From assembly GCF_004054105.1 (NCBI RefSeq), contig NZ_SBLC01000002.1, forward strand, positions 62,001 through 126,000: 64,000 nt of DNA, in the 5' to 3' direction. A program made the translations under genes and the position numbers. Position 1 is the first letter of the stretch. The number at the start of each line of letters is the position of its first letter. Below, in pieces: positions 45,915 to 54,976 of the stretch. Source of the stretch: Falsigemmobacter intermedius (GTDB lineage: Bacteria; Pseudomonadota; Alphaproteobacteria; Rhodobacterales; Rhodobacteraceae). The notes below the pieces were generated by a model, which saw nothing but the letters and a program-made list of their open reading frames with translations, had not been told where the DNA came from and did no database searches.

Positions 45915-46925
45915 GTGGCACTGAATACCGCAGATCTGCTGGAGCCGCACCCGGAGGGGATCTACTGCCCTGCGGGGGATTTCTGGATCGATCCGATGCG
46001 ACCCAAGCCCCGCGCGCTGATCACCCATGGTCATGCCGATCACGCCCGTGCGGGCCACGGCGCGGTGCTGGCCTCTCGCGAAACCCTTGAGATTATGGCG
46101 ATCCGCTATGACGAAGATTTCACCCAACACCGCCAGGTGGCTGAGGGTGAGATCAGGATCGGCGGGGTCAATGTCAGCTTTCATCCGGCGGGCCATATTC
46201 TCGGCTCCTGCCAGATCCGCATCCGGCCCGACAAAGGCCCTGTGATCGTGGCATCGGGGGATTATTCGCGCCGCGCCAATCCGGTCTGCGCCCCCTTTGA
46301 GCCGCTCGACTGCGATATCTTCATCACCGAGGCGACCTTCGGCCTGCCGGTCTTCCGCCATCCCGACCCGCTGGGAGAGGCTGCGAAGCTCTTGAAAAGC
46401 ATGGCGGATTTTCCGGACCGGCCACATATCATCGGGGGCTACGCTTTGGGCAAAACCCAGCGGCTGATCGCCCTGCTGCGCCAGGCGGGCTATGAGGCCC
46501 CGATCGGGCTGCACGGCGCGCTGATGCGGCTCAGCCGTTATCACCAGGAAAAGGGCATTCCGCTTGGCGATCTGGTCGCCGCAGCTGACGCGCCGCAACT
46601 GATTATCGCGCCGCCTTCAGCGCTTGGCTCGCCCTGGGCGCAAAGATTTCCCGACCCGGTGCTGGGCTATGCCTCAGGCTGGATGGGGGTGCGCTCGCGG
46701 GCCAAGGCGCGACGGGTGGAACTGCCGCTGGTGATCTCGGATCACGTCGACTGGCCGGAGGTCACTGCCACGCTGAGGGAGATTGCCCCTGAGGAGGTCT
46801 GGATCACCCATGGTGCCGAAGATGGCCTTTTGCGCTGGTGCGCGTTGCAGGGTATGACGGCGCGGCCGCTGCACCTTGAAGGCTATGGAGACAGCGACAA
46901 TGAGCCTGCGGAGCCGGAGGCATGA
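45915..46925 (+). CDS. Ligase-associated DNA exonuclease (metallo-beta-lactamase fold)
   Basis: A 336-residue SNM1/CPSF-like nuclease of the ligase-associated type (TIGR04122). The metal-binding H-x-H-x-D-H is in THGHADHARAGH; further ligands lie in FHPAGHILGS, the EATFG loop, and the C-terminal ISDHVDW and ITHGAEDG. The start is GTG at 45915. It opens a four-gene operon in which each gene overlaps the next by 4 bp, thought to process DNA ends before ligation. Confidence 0.9.
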   Translation: MALNTADLLEPHPEGIYCPAGDFWIDPMRPKPRALITHGHADHARAGHGAVLASRETLEIMAIRYDEDFTQHRQVAEGEIRIGGVNVSFHPAGHILGSCQIRIRPDKGPVIVASGDYSRRANPVCAPFEPLDCDIFITEATFGLPVFRHPDPLGEAAKLLKSMADFPDRPHIIGGYALGKTQRLIALLRQAGYEAPIGLHGALMRLSRYHQEKGIPLGDLVAAADAPQLIIAPPSALGSPWAQRFPDPVLGYASGWMGVRSRAKARRVELPLVISDHVDWPEVTATLREIAPEEVWITHGAEDGLLRWCALQGMTARPLHLEGYGDSDNEPAEPEA

Positions 46926-48466
46926 GGTCCTTTGCCGCCCTGCTCGAACGTCTGGCCTTCACGCCGGGGCGCAATGCCAGCCTGACCCTGATGCGCAATT
47001 ATCTCACCGCCACGCCCGATCCGGACCGCGGCTGGGCGCTTGCCGTTCTGACCGGTGGCCTGGAGTTGCGGCACCTGCGTCCGCAGCTTCTGCGCCGTCT
47101 GGCGGCCGAGCGTGTGGATGAGCAGCTCTTCGCGATTTCTTATGAATTTGTCGGCGATCTGGCGGAAACGATTGCGCTCCTTTGGCCCGAACCGGCGGAA
47201 TATCACGATGTGCATCTGTCTCAGGCGGTGGCTCTGCTGGCCGCAGATGACCGTGCGGGCAGCAATCTGGTCGCCCTGCTCAACCAACTGCCCAAAGAAG
47301 AGCGCTTTGCGCTTCTGAAACTCGCCACCGGCAATCTGCGGGTCGGCGTCTCAGGGCGCCTGGCGCGCACCGCACTGGCGGGCATCGGCACGCGCAGCCT
47401 GTCAGAGATCGAAGAGATCTGGCACGGCCTGGCCCCGCCCTACCCCGGGCTTTTCGACTGGCTGGCCGGGGGACCGCTGCCTGAGGTCTCGGCCACGGCC
47501 CGGTTCCGGCCGGTCATGCTGTCGACCCCGGTCACGGAAGAGACGCTGCCGGGATTTGATCCGGCAGATTATGCCGCCGAATGGAAATGGGACGGCATCC
47601 GGGTGCAGCTGGTCTGCGAGGAGGGACAGCGCCGGATCTATGCCCGCTCGGGCGATGAAATCTCCGGCAGCTTTCCCGATCTGCTCGAGGGGCTGGACTT
47701 TGAAGGCGCGGTGGACGGGGAACTTCTTGTGGCGCGGGGCGGCGTGATCGCTCCCTTTGCGGATCTGCAAAAGCGGCTTGGCCGCAAGACGGTCAGCCGC
47801 GCCACCATGGCCGAATTCCCGGCCCATCTCAGGCTCTATGATCTGCTGCAACTGGGCCGCGAAGATCTGCGCCCGCTGCCGTTTCGGGAACGTCGTCAGC
47901 GGCTTGAGGCGCTGCCCCCCCTCAGCCCGCGGGTCGATCTGTCACCGCTGCTGCCCTTTGAGGACTGGCAGGCGCTGGCCGCTCTGCGCGCCGATCCCCC
48001 GGAGGTGGTGATTGAGCGGGTCATGCTGAAGGCCTGGGACAGCCCCTATCTTGGCGGGCGGCCGCGCGGCCCCTGGCTGAAGTGGAAGCGCGCGCCGATG
48101 CAGATTGATGCGGTGCTGCTTTACGCCCAGGCGGGTCATGGCAAACGCGCGGGCTATTACAGTGATCTGACCTTCGGCCTCTGGCATCAGGGGGCGCTGG
48201 TGCCGGTGGGCAAGGCTTATTCCGGCTTTACCGATGAGGAACTCAAGCGCCTTGACCGCTTCATCCGCAAAGAGACCCGCGACCGTTTTGGCCCGGTGCG
48301 GCAGGTCACGCCCAGCCTGGTGCTTGAGGTGGCTTTTGAGGGGGTGAACCGCTCTGCCCGGCATAAATCGGGGGTGGCGCTGCGCTTTCCCCGCGTCTCG
48401 CGCATCCGCTGGGACAAACCCGCCGCCGAGGCCGATCAGCTGAGCGCGCTTGAGGCTTTGTTGTGA
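46922..48466 (+). CDS. ATP-dependent DNA ligase, ligase-associated operon type
   Basis: A 514-residue ligase with an N-terminal helical DNA-binding domain (1-195), a nucleotidyltransferase domain with the adenylated Lys in AEWKWDGIRVQL (motif I, K-x-D-G), DGELL (motif IIIa/IV region), VMLKAWDSPYLGGR and WLKWKR (motif V), and an OB domain to the end. It matches the TIGR04120 group, a bacterial ATP ligase outside the NHEJ LigD system. It overlaps both neighbours by 4 bp. Confidence 0.93.
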   Translation: MRSFAALLERLAFTPGRNASLTLMRNYLTATPDPDRGWALAVLTGGLELRHLRPQLLRRLAAERVDEQLFAISYEFVGDLAETIALLWPEPAEYHDVHLSQAVALLAADDRAGSNLVALLNQLPKEERFALLKLATGNLRVGVSGRLARTALAGIGTRSLSEIEEIWHGLAPPYPGLFDWLAGGPLPEVSATARFRPVMLSTPVTEETLPGFDPADYAAEWKWDGIRVQLVCEEGQRRIYARSGDEISGSFPDLLEGLDFEGAVDGELLVARGGVIAPFADLQKRLGRKTVSRATMAEFPAHLRLYDLLQLGREDLRPLPFRERRQRLEALPPLSPRVDLSPLLPFEDWQALAALRADPPEVVIERVMLKAWDSPYLGGRPRGPWLKWKRAPMQIDAVLLYAQAGHGKRAGYYSDLTFGLWHQGALVPVGKAYSGFTDEELKRLDRFIRKETRDRFGPVRQVTPSLVLEVAFEGVNRSARHKSGVALRFPRVSRIRWDKPAAEADQLSALEALL

Positions 48467-50910
48467 GCGCACTTCCCCCCCGGTTTCAGGCCTGGTTTGA
48501 GGCACGGGGCTGGCAGCCCCATCCGCATCAGATCGCGCTTTTGCAGGCCAAGGGTGACAGCCTGCTGATCGCGCCCACAGGGGGCGGCAAGACCCTGGCG
48601 GGCTTTCTGCCGACGCTGATTGAACTGGCGGAAAGTGATTTCAAGGGCTTACACACGATCTATGTCTCGCCGCTGAAGGCGCTGACGGCGGATATCGCGC
48701 GCAACCTTGCCAGCCCGATCGCGGAAATCGGCCTCCGGATCCGGGTTGAGGACCGCACCGGTGACACCCCGGCCTCAAAGCGCAGCCGCCAGCGGGTGGA
48801 CCCGCCGCAGATCCTGCTGACCACGCCGGAAAGCCTGGCGCTGATGCTGTCATGGCCGCAGGCGGCGAAGATCTTTGCGGGCCTCAGGCGGGTGCTGCTG
48901 GATGAGTTACACACCATGGAGGAAAGCCGGCGCGGCGATCTTTTGATGCTGGGTCTGGCGCGTCTGCGCAGCCTGTCGCCGGGGCTGCAGGTCACCGGGC
49001 TGTCGGCCACGGTGGATGATCCGGAGCGGCTTGCGGCTTATATGGGAGGGGCCGAGGTGCTGCGTGCGGGCGGCGGGCTCGCCCCCGACCTCGGGCTTCT
49101 GCCCACCACCGCGCCGCCGCCCTGGGCCGGGGCGGGCGGGCGCTATGCGGCTGCGGATGTGATCCGGGCGGTCTCAGAGGCGAAATCGACGCTGATCTTT
49201 CACCACTCCCGCGCCCAGGCAGAGCTTTTTTTTCAGGCGCTGTGGCTGGCCAATTCAGAGGGGTTGCCCATCGCGCTGCATCACGGCTCGCTCTCGCGCG
49301 AGGCGCGGGGCAAGGTTGAGGCGGCCATGGCGACGGGGGCTTTGCGCGCTGTGGTCGCCACCTCAAGCCTTGATCTGGGGATCGACTGGGGGGATGTGGA
49401 TCTGGTGATCCAGGTCGGCTCTCCGCGCAAAATCCGCCAGTTGGTTCAACGGATTGGCCGATCCAATCACCGCTACGACAGCCCGTCGAAGGCACGTCTT
49501 CTGCCGGTGAACCGCTTTGATGTGATCGAATGCCTGGCCGCCATTGAGGCCGTGCGCAGCGGCGATCTGGACGGGCCTGAACACCACCCCGGCGCGCCGG
49601 AGGTGCTGTGCCAGCATATCCTGAACACGGCCTGCGCCGGGCCGTTTGCAGCTGATGCGCTGTTTGCGGAGGTGCGCAGCGCCGGTCCCTACGGCGCGCT
49701 GAGCCGAGCGGAATTTGATGACTGCCTGCAGTTTGCCGCCACGGGGGGCTATGCGCTGAAGGCCTATGACCGCTGGCAGCGGCTGATGGAGCGCGACGGA
49801 TTGTGGCGGCTGCGTGATCCCAGGGCCGCGCGGGTGATCCGTATGAACATCGGCACCATCGTGCAGCGAGAAATGGTCCGCGTGCGGCGGCGTGGCGGTG
49901 GTGAGGGCGGATTGATCGGAGAGATCGAAGAGCGTTTCGCCGCCACCCTGCGCCCGGGTGACAGCTTTCTGCTCGGCGGTCAGGTCCTGCGGGTGGACCG
50001 CTTCAAAGAACTGACCCTGGAAGTGACCCCCCGCCCGAAGGGAGAGCCGAAGATCCCGGCCTTCAACGGCGATGCGCCCGGTGCCTCGCCGGAACTCTCG
50101 GCCCGCGTTGCGCGGCTGGTGAGGGCGGGCGGCACGGGTCTGCCCGCCCCGGTGCAGGACTGGCTGGCGCTGCAGGCCGAACGCTCGCGCCTGCCGCGCG
50201 AGGGGCGGCTTTTGTGCGAGATCTTCCCCCATCAGGGGGCTCACAACCTGGCACTCTATCCCTTTGCCGGAAAGCGGGCGCATCAGACCCTCGGTCTGAT
50301 CCTGAGCCACCATATGGAACTGGCGGGTCTGGCCCCTTTGGGCTTTATCGCAACAGATCACGCGCTTCTGATCCGCTCGGCCCTGCCCGTCACCGATCCG
50401 GATGCGCTTTTTGACCCTGCGGCAGCGGCAGAGGGCTTTGAGGACTGGCGGGCGGGCACCTCGCTTCTCAAGCGGGTCTTTCGCGATGTGGCCACCGTGG
50501 CGGGGCTTTTGCACCGCCAGCTTCCCGGTGCGCGGAAAACCGGGCGGCAGGCCAGCTTTTCATCTGACATCATCTTTGAAGTGCTGCGCCGCCATGAGCC
50601 TGACCACCTGCTGCTGCGCGCCACGGAAGCGGAATTGCGCCACAGCCTGCTCGATCTGGACCGCCTGGGCGATCTTGCGCAAAGCCTGCCGCAGCTTGAT
50701 CCGGTCTTCACCGATCGCGTCACGCCACTGGCGGCCCCGCTGCTGCTGGAGATGGGCCGGGTGCGCCTGGCCGGAGCCGGACAGGAACGCGCCGCCGCCC
50801 GCATGGCCGAGGCGCTGATGGATCAATCCGGTCTCTCCAGCCTGCGCGAGCCTGAACCCGCGCCTTTAAATCCCGGCGGCGGAGCGCTGGGGCCGGGGAT
50901 TGCCCGATGA
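48463..50910 (+). CDS. Ligase-associated Lhr-like DEXH-box helicase
   Basis: An 815-residue superfamily 2 helicase of the Lhr group (TIGR04121). It shows Walker A APTGGGKTLAGF, DELHTMEESRRG as motif II, LSATVDDPERLA as motif III, and TSSLDLGIDWGDVD with QRIGRSNHR as motifs V-VI. The C-terminal 350 residues are the winged-helix and Lhr-core domains. The start is GTG at 48463 inside the ligase stop (GTGA). It probably unwinds or remodels DNA for its operon partners. Confidence 0.92.
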   Translation: MSALPPRFQAWFEARGWQPHPHQIALLQAKGDSLLIAPTGGGKTLAGFLPTLIELAESDFKGLHTIYVSPLKALTADIARNLASPIAEIGLRIRVEDRTGDTPASKRSRQRVDPPQILLTTPESLALMLSWPQAAKIFAGLRRVLLDELHTMEESRRGDLLMLGLARLRSLSPGLQVTGLSATVDDPERLAAYMGGAEVLRAGGGLAPDLGLLPTTAPPPWAGAGGRYAAADVIRAVSEAKSTLIFHHSRAQAELFFQALWLANSEGLPIALHHGSLSREARGKVEAAMATGALRAVVATSSLDLGIDWGDVDLVIQVGSPRKIRQLVQRIGRSNHRYDSPSKARLLPVNRFDVIECLAAIEAVRSGDLDGPEHHPGAPEVLCQHILNTACAGPFAADALFAEVRSAGPYGALSRAEFDDCLQFAATGGYALKAYDRWQRLMERDGLWRLRDPRAARVIRMNIGTIVQREMVRVRRRGGGEGGLIGEIEERFAATLRPGDSFLLGGQVLRVDRFKELTLEVTPRPKGEPKIPAFNGDAPGASPELSARVARLVRAGGTGLPAPVQDWLALQAERSRLPREGRLLCEIFPHQGAHNLALYPFAGKRAHQTLGLILSHHMELAGLAPLGFIATDHALLIRSALPVTDPDALFDPAAAAEGFEDWRAGTSLLKRVFRDVATVAGLLHRQLPGARKTGRQASFSSDIIFEVLRRHEPDHLLLRATEAELRHSLLDLDRLGDLAQSLPQLDPVFTDRVTPLAAPLLLEMGRVRLAGAGQERAAARMAEALMDQSGLSSLREPEPAPLNPGGGALGPGIAR

Positions 50911-51560
50911 GCGATTTTTCCTTTCGCTTCCATGGCCTGCGGCTGGTTGCACGGCCCTCCGGCGCGCTCTGGCAGCCCGAGACCCGCTGTCTGACGGTGA
51001 GTGATCTGCATCTGGGACGCTCGACCCGGATGGCGCGGCTGCGCCACCAGCTGCTGCCGCCCTATGAGACCTCCGAGACGCTGCGGCGTCTGGGCGCCGA
51101 GATTGCGGCGCTGAACCCGCTGCGGGTCATCAGCCTTGGCGACAGTTTTGATGATGCTGCGGCCATGACGGAACTCTCGCCCCCCGATCTGGAGGCGTTA
51201 CAGCGCCTGATCGCGGGGCGGGACTGGGTCTGGATCAGCGGCAACCACGACCCGAGCCCGCAAAACCCGCCCTTTGGCGGTGGCTTTGCGCAAAGCCACC
51301 GTGACAGCCCCGACAGTCCGATCCTGCGCCACATCCGCGCGGAGCCGGGACCGGATATTTCAGGGCATCTGCATCCGGTGGTGCCTTTGGGCGGGCGGCG
51401 CTGGCGGGCTTTTCTGGTCAGCCGCAACCATCTGATTCTGCCCGCTTTTGGCACCTATACCGGCGGGCTGGAGATCTCGGACCCGGCCTTTGACGGCTGG
51501 CTGCGACCCGGCCATGCGCTTTTATGCGCCAGCCGGATCATGGAAGTACCGCTGCCCTGA
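50907..51560 (+). CDS. pdeM: Ligase-associated metallophosphoesterase
   Basis: A 217-residue calcineurin-like phosphoesterase (TIGR04123). All metal motifs are present: SDLHLGRS, SLGDSFDD, SGNHD and DISGHLHP. E. coli-type homologues of this operon member act as phosphodiesterases on DNA or small substrates; the true substrate is not known. It ends the four-gene operon and starts with an ATGA overlap. Confidence 0.9.
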   Translation: MSDFSFRFHGLRLVARPSGALWQPETRCLTVSDLHLGRSTRMARLRHQLLPPYETSETLRRLGAEIAALNPLRVISLGDSFDDAAAMTELSPPDLEALQRLIAGRDWVWISGNHDPSPQNPPFGGGFAQSHRDSPDSPILRHIRAEPGPDISGHLHPVVPLGGRRWRAFLVSRNHLILPAFGTYTGGLEISDPAFDGWLRPGHALLCASRIMEVPLP

Positions 51561-51563
51561 GGC

Positions 51564-52064
51564 TCAGTGATGGGCGTGACCGCCCTTCCCCTTCGCCTCA
51601 CCTGCGGGCTTTTTGACGGCTTCAACGGCGAATTCCACCTCAAGACGGCCCGCTTTATCAAAGATCAGCACGCCGGGCAGACGGCTGCCCGCTTCAAGGC
51701 CCGATTTCAGCCCCATGAACATGACGTGATACCCGCCGCGCTCAAAGGCCACCGTCTCACCGGCGGGAAGGTCAATCGCCTCAACATGCACCATTTTCGC
51801 CGAACCATCGCTGCCGTGCTCGGTGATATGCACCTCAGCGCGTTCGGCAAAATCCACCTCAACGCCGATCAGACGATCCGCCTCAGTGCCGGTATTGGTG
51901 ACAGCGAAAAAGCCACCCGCCGTCATGGCGCGGGTCATGGGCTGCGGGATCGCCGGATGGGCGACGGAAAGGTCACCGATTTTATAGTCATGCGCAAAGG
52001 CCGGAACGGCAAAGGAAACGGCCAGCAGAAGGCCACGGGTCAGATTGGAAAACATTGACTTCAT
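51564..52064 (-). CDS. PCu(A)C-type periplasmic copper chaperone
   Basis: A 166-residue protein with a signal peptide (LTRGLLLAVSFAVPAFA) and the PCuAC domain, including the copper-binding H-x(n)-M...H-x-M pattern (EVHITEHGSDGSAKMVHVEAI, then GGYHVMFMGL) and a C-terminal His pair (GGHAHH). It delivers Cu(I) to the CuA or CuB site of cytochrome oxidase. Either MKSMF or the MFSNL three codons later could be the start. Confidence 0.88.
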   Translation of the reverse strand: MKSMFSNLTRGLLLAVSFAVPAFAHDYKIGDLSVAHPAIPQPMTRAMTAGGFFAVTNTGTEADRLIGVEVDFAERAEVHITEHGSDGSAKMVHVEAIDLPAGETVAFERGGYHVMFMGLKSGLEAGSRLPGVLIFDKAGRLEVEFAVEAVKKPAGEAKGKGGHAHH

Positions 52065-52112
52065 CCATAGGGGCTGCGCGCGGCGCGGGGCGCACGCGAT
52101 TTCAGGGAAAGA

Positions 52113-52478
52113 TCAGACCAGTCGTTTCCCTGAGGGCGGATCGCGGATCGCCCCCGGCCCTGACATACGCGGCTGCACCGGCGTGACGGCAACCCGCGTC
52201 GCAAGCGCGCCAAGAAGCCTCGGCAGGGGGGCGGCCCCGGCCTGCGCCGGACCCGCCAGATCCCAGGCCGTCTGCGGCAGGCAGGCGTGGCAGGGCGCGG
52301 CGCTGCCGTCTTCCATGCCGCACAGATCGTCAGGCGTGGCCCCCATCATGATCGCTTCCGCGATCTGCGCCTCCATCAGCGAGGGCGCAATATGGCGCGG
52401 CCCCGCCATAAGCGCCAGGAACAGCGCCGGAAGGGCAAGCAGCGGCAAAAACCGCAGAAGGCGCAGTGCGGGCGTCAT
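52113..52478 (-). CDS. Small DUF2946-like membrane-anchored protein
   Basis: A 121-residue protein from ATG 52478 (an upstream ATG at 52526 is less likely because it would bury the signal sequence). It has an N-terminal hydrophobic segment (RFLPLLALPALFLALMAG) and, later, a Cys-rich stretch LCGMEDGSAAPCHACLP; the RDPPSG near the C-terminus resembles the RAPP ending of DUF2946 proteins. DUF2946 genes often sit near copper genes, as here beside the copper chaperone. The family assignment is tentative. Confidence 0.5.
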   Translation of the reverse strand: MTPALRLLRFLPLLALPALFLALMAGPRHIAPSLMEAQIAEAIMMGATPDDLCGMEDGSAAPCHACLPQTAWDLAGPAQAGAAPLPRLLGALATRVAVTPVQPRMSGPGAIRDPPSGKRLV

Positions 52479-52559
52479 AGCCTCTGTCTGCGCCGGTCGG
52501 CGTTCAAAAGCAAGAGGCGGCTCCATCGCGCCGGGGTGCCAGGGGACAGTGGCGGCCCT

Positions 52560-53012
52560 TTACGGCCCCATCACCTGCGCCGCGACCCGGGGAGAGGCTG
52601 CCATATCTTCGAGCGTCAGGGATTCGATGATCAGAAGATAAGACCAGAAAACTTCGGCAAAGACCTTGCGGATGCGGCAGGCGGCTTCATCGGCGCAGTC
52701 TTCGCAGCGCTGATAATAATTGCGCGACAGGCAGGGCAGCGGCGCGATGGGCCCGTCAATCAGGCGCAGAAGTTCGGTAATCTGAATCTCAACCGGGCGC
52801 TTGAGCAGCAGATAGCCCCCCGACCGGCCCCGGATGGAGGTGATAATCCCGGCATTTCGCACCTCAAGCAGGATATGCTCAAGAAAGCGTTTCGGCGTGG
52901 CCGAACGGCGGGCGATTTCTTCGATGGTCAGAGGCTCCGGGCGCTCGCGCGCGGCCTCATCGGCCAGCACCAGCAGCGCCTTCAGTGCATATTTCATCTT
53001 CTGCGTAATCAT
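52560..53012 (-). CDS. Rrf2-family transcriptional regulator
   Basis: A 150-residue winged-helix regulator (MITQKMKYALKALLVLAD, IEEIARRSATPKRFLEHILLEV, RGRSGGYLLLKRP). The Cys positions in the sensing loop (PCLSRNYYQRCEDCADEAACR) include the three to four that hold an Fe-S cluster in IscR/RirA/NsrR-type proteins. Its target cannot be told; iron or NO sensing are both possible. It is separated from the DUF2946-like gene by 33 bp on the same strand. Confidence 0.87.
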   Translation of the reverse strand: MITQKMKYALKALLVLADEAARERPEPLTIEEIARRSATPKRFLEHILLEVRNAGIITSIRGRSGGYLLLKRPVEIQITELLRLIDGPIAPLPCLSRNYYQRCEDCADEAACRIRKVFAEVFWSYLLIIESLTLEDMAASPRVAAQVMGP

Positions 53013-53120
53013 CGCGCCGCCCGTGCTCTGCGTGCCCCTTTCCGGTCACGCCTCCCCGTTCCGAATGCCCGCTTTCCCCCCGGCTGACCAGCCCCTTTGG
53101 CAAAAAGGGTGAAGCGGTGA

Positions 53121-53143
53121 CCGCCGGGCCGCAGGCCCGGCGG
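53121..53143 (-). terminator. Hairpin downstream of the acyl-CoA dehydrogenase gene
   Basis: A perfect 10-bp stem (CCGCCGGGCC with GGCCCGGCGG) and a GCA loop lie 9 bp after the stop codon, with TTTTTG further on (minus strand). Confidence 0.6.
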
Positions 53144-53151
53144 CGCCAGGA

Positions 53152-54306
53152 TCAGACCCCGGCGCGCAAAGCGCGGGCGATGACGATGTTCTGCACCTCT
53201 CCGGTGCCGTCCATACATTCCGTGACCCGCACGCCGTTGAGCTGGCGCGGCAGATGGTTCTCGCGCTTGAGCGCATTGGCCCCCATGGCACGCATGGCCT
53301 GGCTGATCCCCTCAAAGGCGGTGCGGCAGGCGTATTTCTTGGCATGAGCCGTAAGTGCGGCAACCGGGCTTCCTGCCTCAAAGGGACGGGCGGCCTGAAA
53401 GGTCAGCGCGCGGCTGGCCTCAAGCCCGGTGGCCACCTCTGCGAGAGTGAAGGCCATGGCCTGATGATCGATCACCGCACGGCCAAAGGTCTGCCGCTCT
53501 GCCGCATAGCCAAGCGCGACATCCAAAGCCCCCGCCAGCGCGCCGTTGCACATCGCGGCCACACCAAGGCGGGCGACATCAATGCCATACATCGCCGCGC
53601 GAAAGGCCGTTCCGGTGGCGAAGGCGACATCGGCCTCTGTCAGCTCAATGCCGTCGAAGGCCGCGTCGGTGGTGCCCATGGCCATATTGCCGGTCAGATC
53701 CAGCGCGTCTGAGGTCGATAGCCCCGCCATATCGCGGCGCAGGATCACGGCATTGATCCCCTTTGCCCCGCTGCCCGGCGCCGTCTGGCAGAAGGTCGCA
53801 AAGACATCGGCCCAGCGGCCGTTGGTCACCCAGGCCTTCGCCCCGCTCACACGGTAGCCGCCCTCAACCGGGGTGGCCGCGCAGGTGATGGCGGTGGCAT
53901 CGGTTCCGGTCTGCGGCTCGGTCAGAAGGAAGGCCCCGATGCTTTCACCGCTCATCAGCCCGGGCAAAGTGCGATCGCGCAGCGCCGCATTGGGGCTGAG
54001 AGAGGTTGCGATGGTCACCGCCGTATGCACCGCCAGCGCGCAGGTGAAGCCCACATCCCGCCGCGCCAGCTCCTCATAACAGCGCAGCAGCGTTGCCACG
54101 CTCTCGCCATGCCCGCCGAGGTCCTTCGGCACCAGAATGGGCGCGACCAGCGGGATGATCCGGCGCAAAGCCGCCTCCGGCGAGGCCATCCCGCGATCCC
54201 AGGCCTCTGCGTTCAGGCGCAGCTCCCTTTCGGCGAAATCCCGTGCGTCCTGCACGCGGTCTTCATTCACCACCCCCTCCGGATGGCACAGCAACTGATA
54301 GCTCAT
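53152..54306 (-). CDS. Acyl-CoA dehydrogenase family protein
   Basis: A 384-residue flavoenzyme. Signatures are FLLTEPQTGTDATAI (FAD contact), the AWVTNGRWADVFATF strand, RQTFGRAVIDHQAMAFTLAEV, and the C-terminal NHLPRQLNGVRVTECMDGTGEVQNIV. The catalytic base position (usually the Glu of YEGT) is Asp366 in CMDGT. Residue choice and the lone gene do not identify the acyl substrate; short-, branched- or aromatic-chain CoA esters are all possible. The start is ATG 54306. Confidence 0.87.
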   Translation of the reverse strand: MSYQLLCHPEGVVNEDRVQDARDFAERELRLNAEAWDRGMASPEAALRRIIPLVAPILVPKDLGGHGESVATLLRCYEELARRDVGFTCALAVHTAVTIATSLSPNAALRDRTLPGLMSGESIGAFLLTEPQTGTDATAITCAATPVEGGYRVSGAKAWVTNGRWADVFATFCQTAPGSGAKGINAVILRRDMAGLSTSDALDLTGNMAMGTTDAAFDGIELTEADVAFATGTAFRAAMYGIDVARLGVAAMCNGALAGALDVALGYAAERQTFGRAVIDHQAMAFTLAEVATGLEASRALTFQAARPFEAGSPVAALTAHAKKYACRTAFEGISQAMRAMGANALKRENHLPRQLNGVRVTECMDGTGEVQNIVIARALRAGV

Positions 54307-54364
54307 ATCCCCTCCCTGCCCCTCGCAGTGGGGTCAGTTTCACTGAGGCGGCAGAGGGATGCAA

Positions 54365-54877
54365 TCAGCCCTTAGGCGGTTCCCCCAGCGGAAGATCCTC
54401 GCTTAAGACCCCTTCAAGCACCAGAAGCTGCCGCTTGACCGCAAGCCCCCCGGCAAAGCCGGTCAGGCTGCCATTGCCGCCGATCACCCGATGGCAGGGC
54501 ACCAGAATCGGCAAAGGGTTCCGCCCGTTCGCCGCCCCCACCGCCCGCGACGCGCCCGGAGTGCCCAGATCGCGGGCCAGATCGCTGTAGCTGCGGGTCT
54601 GCCCCCAGGGGATCTGGCGCAAAAGCCCCCAGACCCGGTGCTGAAAGTCGGTGCCCTGCGGGGCGAGGGGCAGATCAAAGCTGCGCAGGTCGCCTGCGAA
54701 ATAAGCGCGAAGCTGCGCTTTCAGCCCCGTAAAACGCGAAGGATCCTCGCGCCAGCCGGGCTGCGGGCCACGGGCGGTTTTGCCGCTGGCGAATTGCAGC
54801 TCGCAAAGCCCCTCTTCGGTTGCCGCCGCCAGAAGTGCTCCGACGGGTGTTTCAATGCGCGTCCAGTGAACCTGCAT
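54365..54877 (-). CDS. ogt: Methylated-DNA--protein-cysteine methyltransferase
   Basis: A 170-residue suicide repair protein that removes O6-alkyl groups from guanine. The acceptor Cys128 is in [10 protein letters not shown]; the helix-turn-helix and arginine finger lie in [25 protein letters not shown]. The N-terminal domain starts at [13 protein letters not shown]. The start is ATG 54877; an in-frame upstream extension has no support. It is divergent from the membrane protein gene at 54977. The name ogt is used loosely for this single-domain form. Confidence 0.93.
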   Translation of the reverse strand: MQVHWTRIETPVGALLAAATEEGLCELQFASGKTARGPQPGWREDPSRFTGLKAQLRAYFAGDLRSFDLPLAPQGTDFQHRVWGLLRQIPWGQTRSYSDLARDLGTPGASRAVGAANGRNPLPILVPCHRVIGGNGSLTGFAGGLAVKRQLLVLEGVLSEDLPLGEPPKG

Positions 54878-54976
54878 AGCCGGGCCTTTCGCAGAACTCT
54901 GCCCGCAGACTGTCAAAGCCCGCGCCCCCGCGCAATCGGGCTTGTCCTGCCCGGCCCGCTCAGGATCTATGAGGCC

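Noticed and set aside
44823-46090. Repeated 89-127-residue proteins across the tRNA-Gly array
   Set aside because: They are translations of the tRNA, promoter and terminator sequence; identity follows from the DNA repeat.
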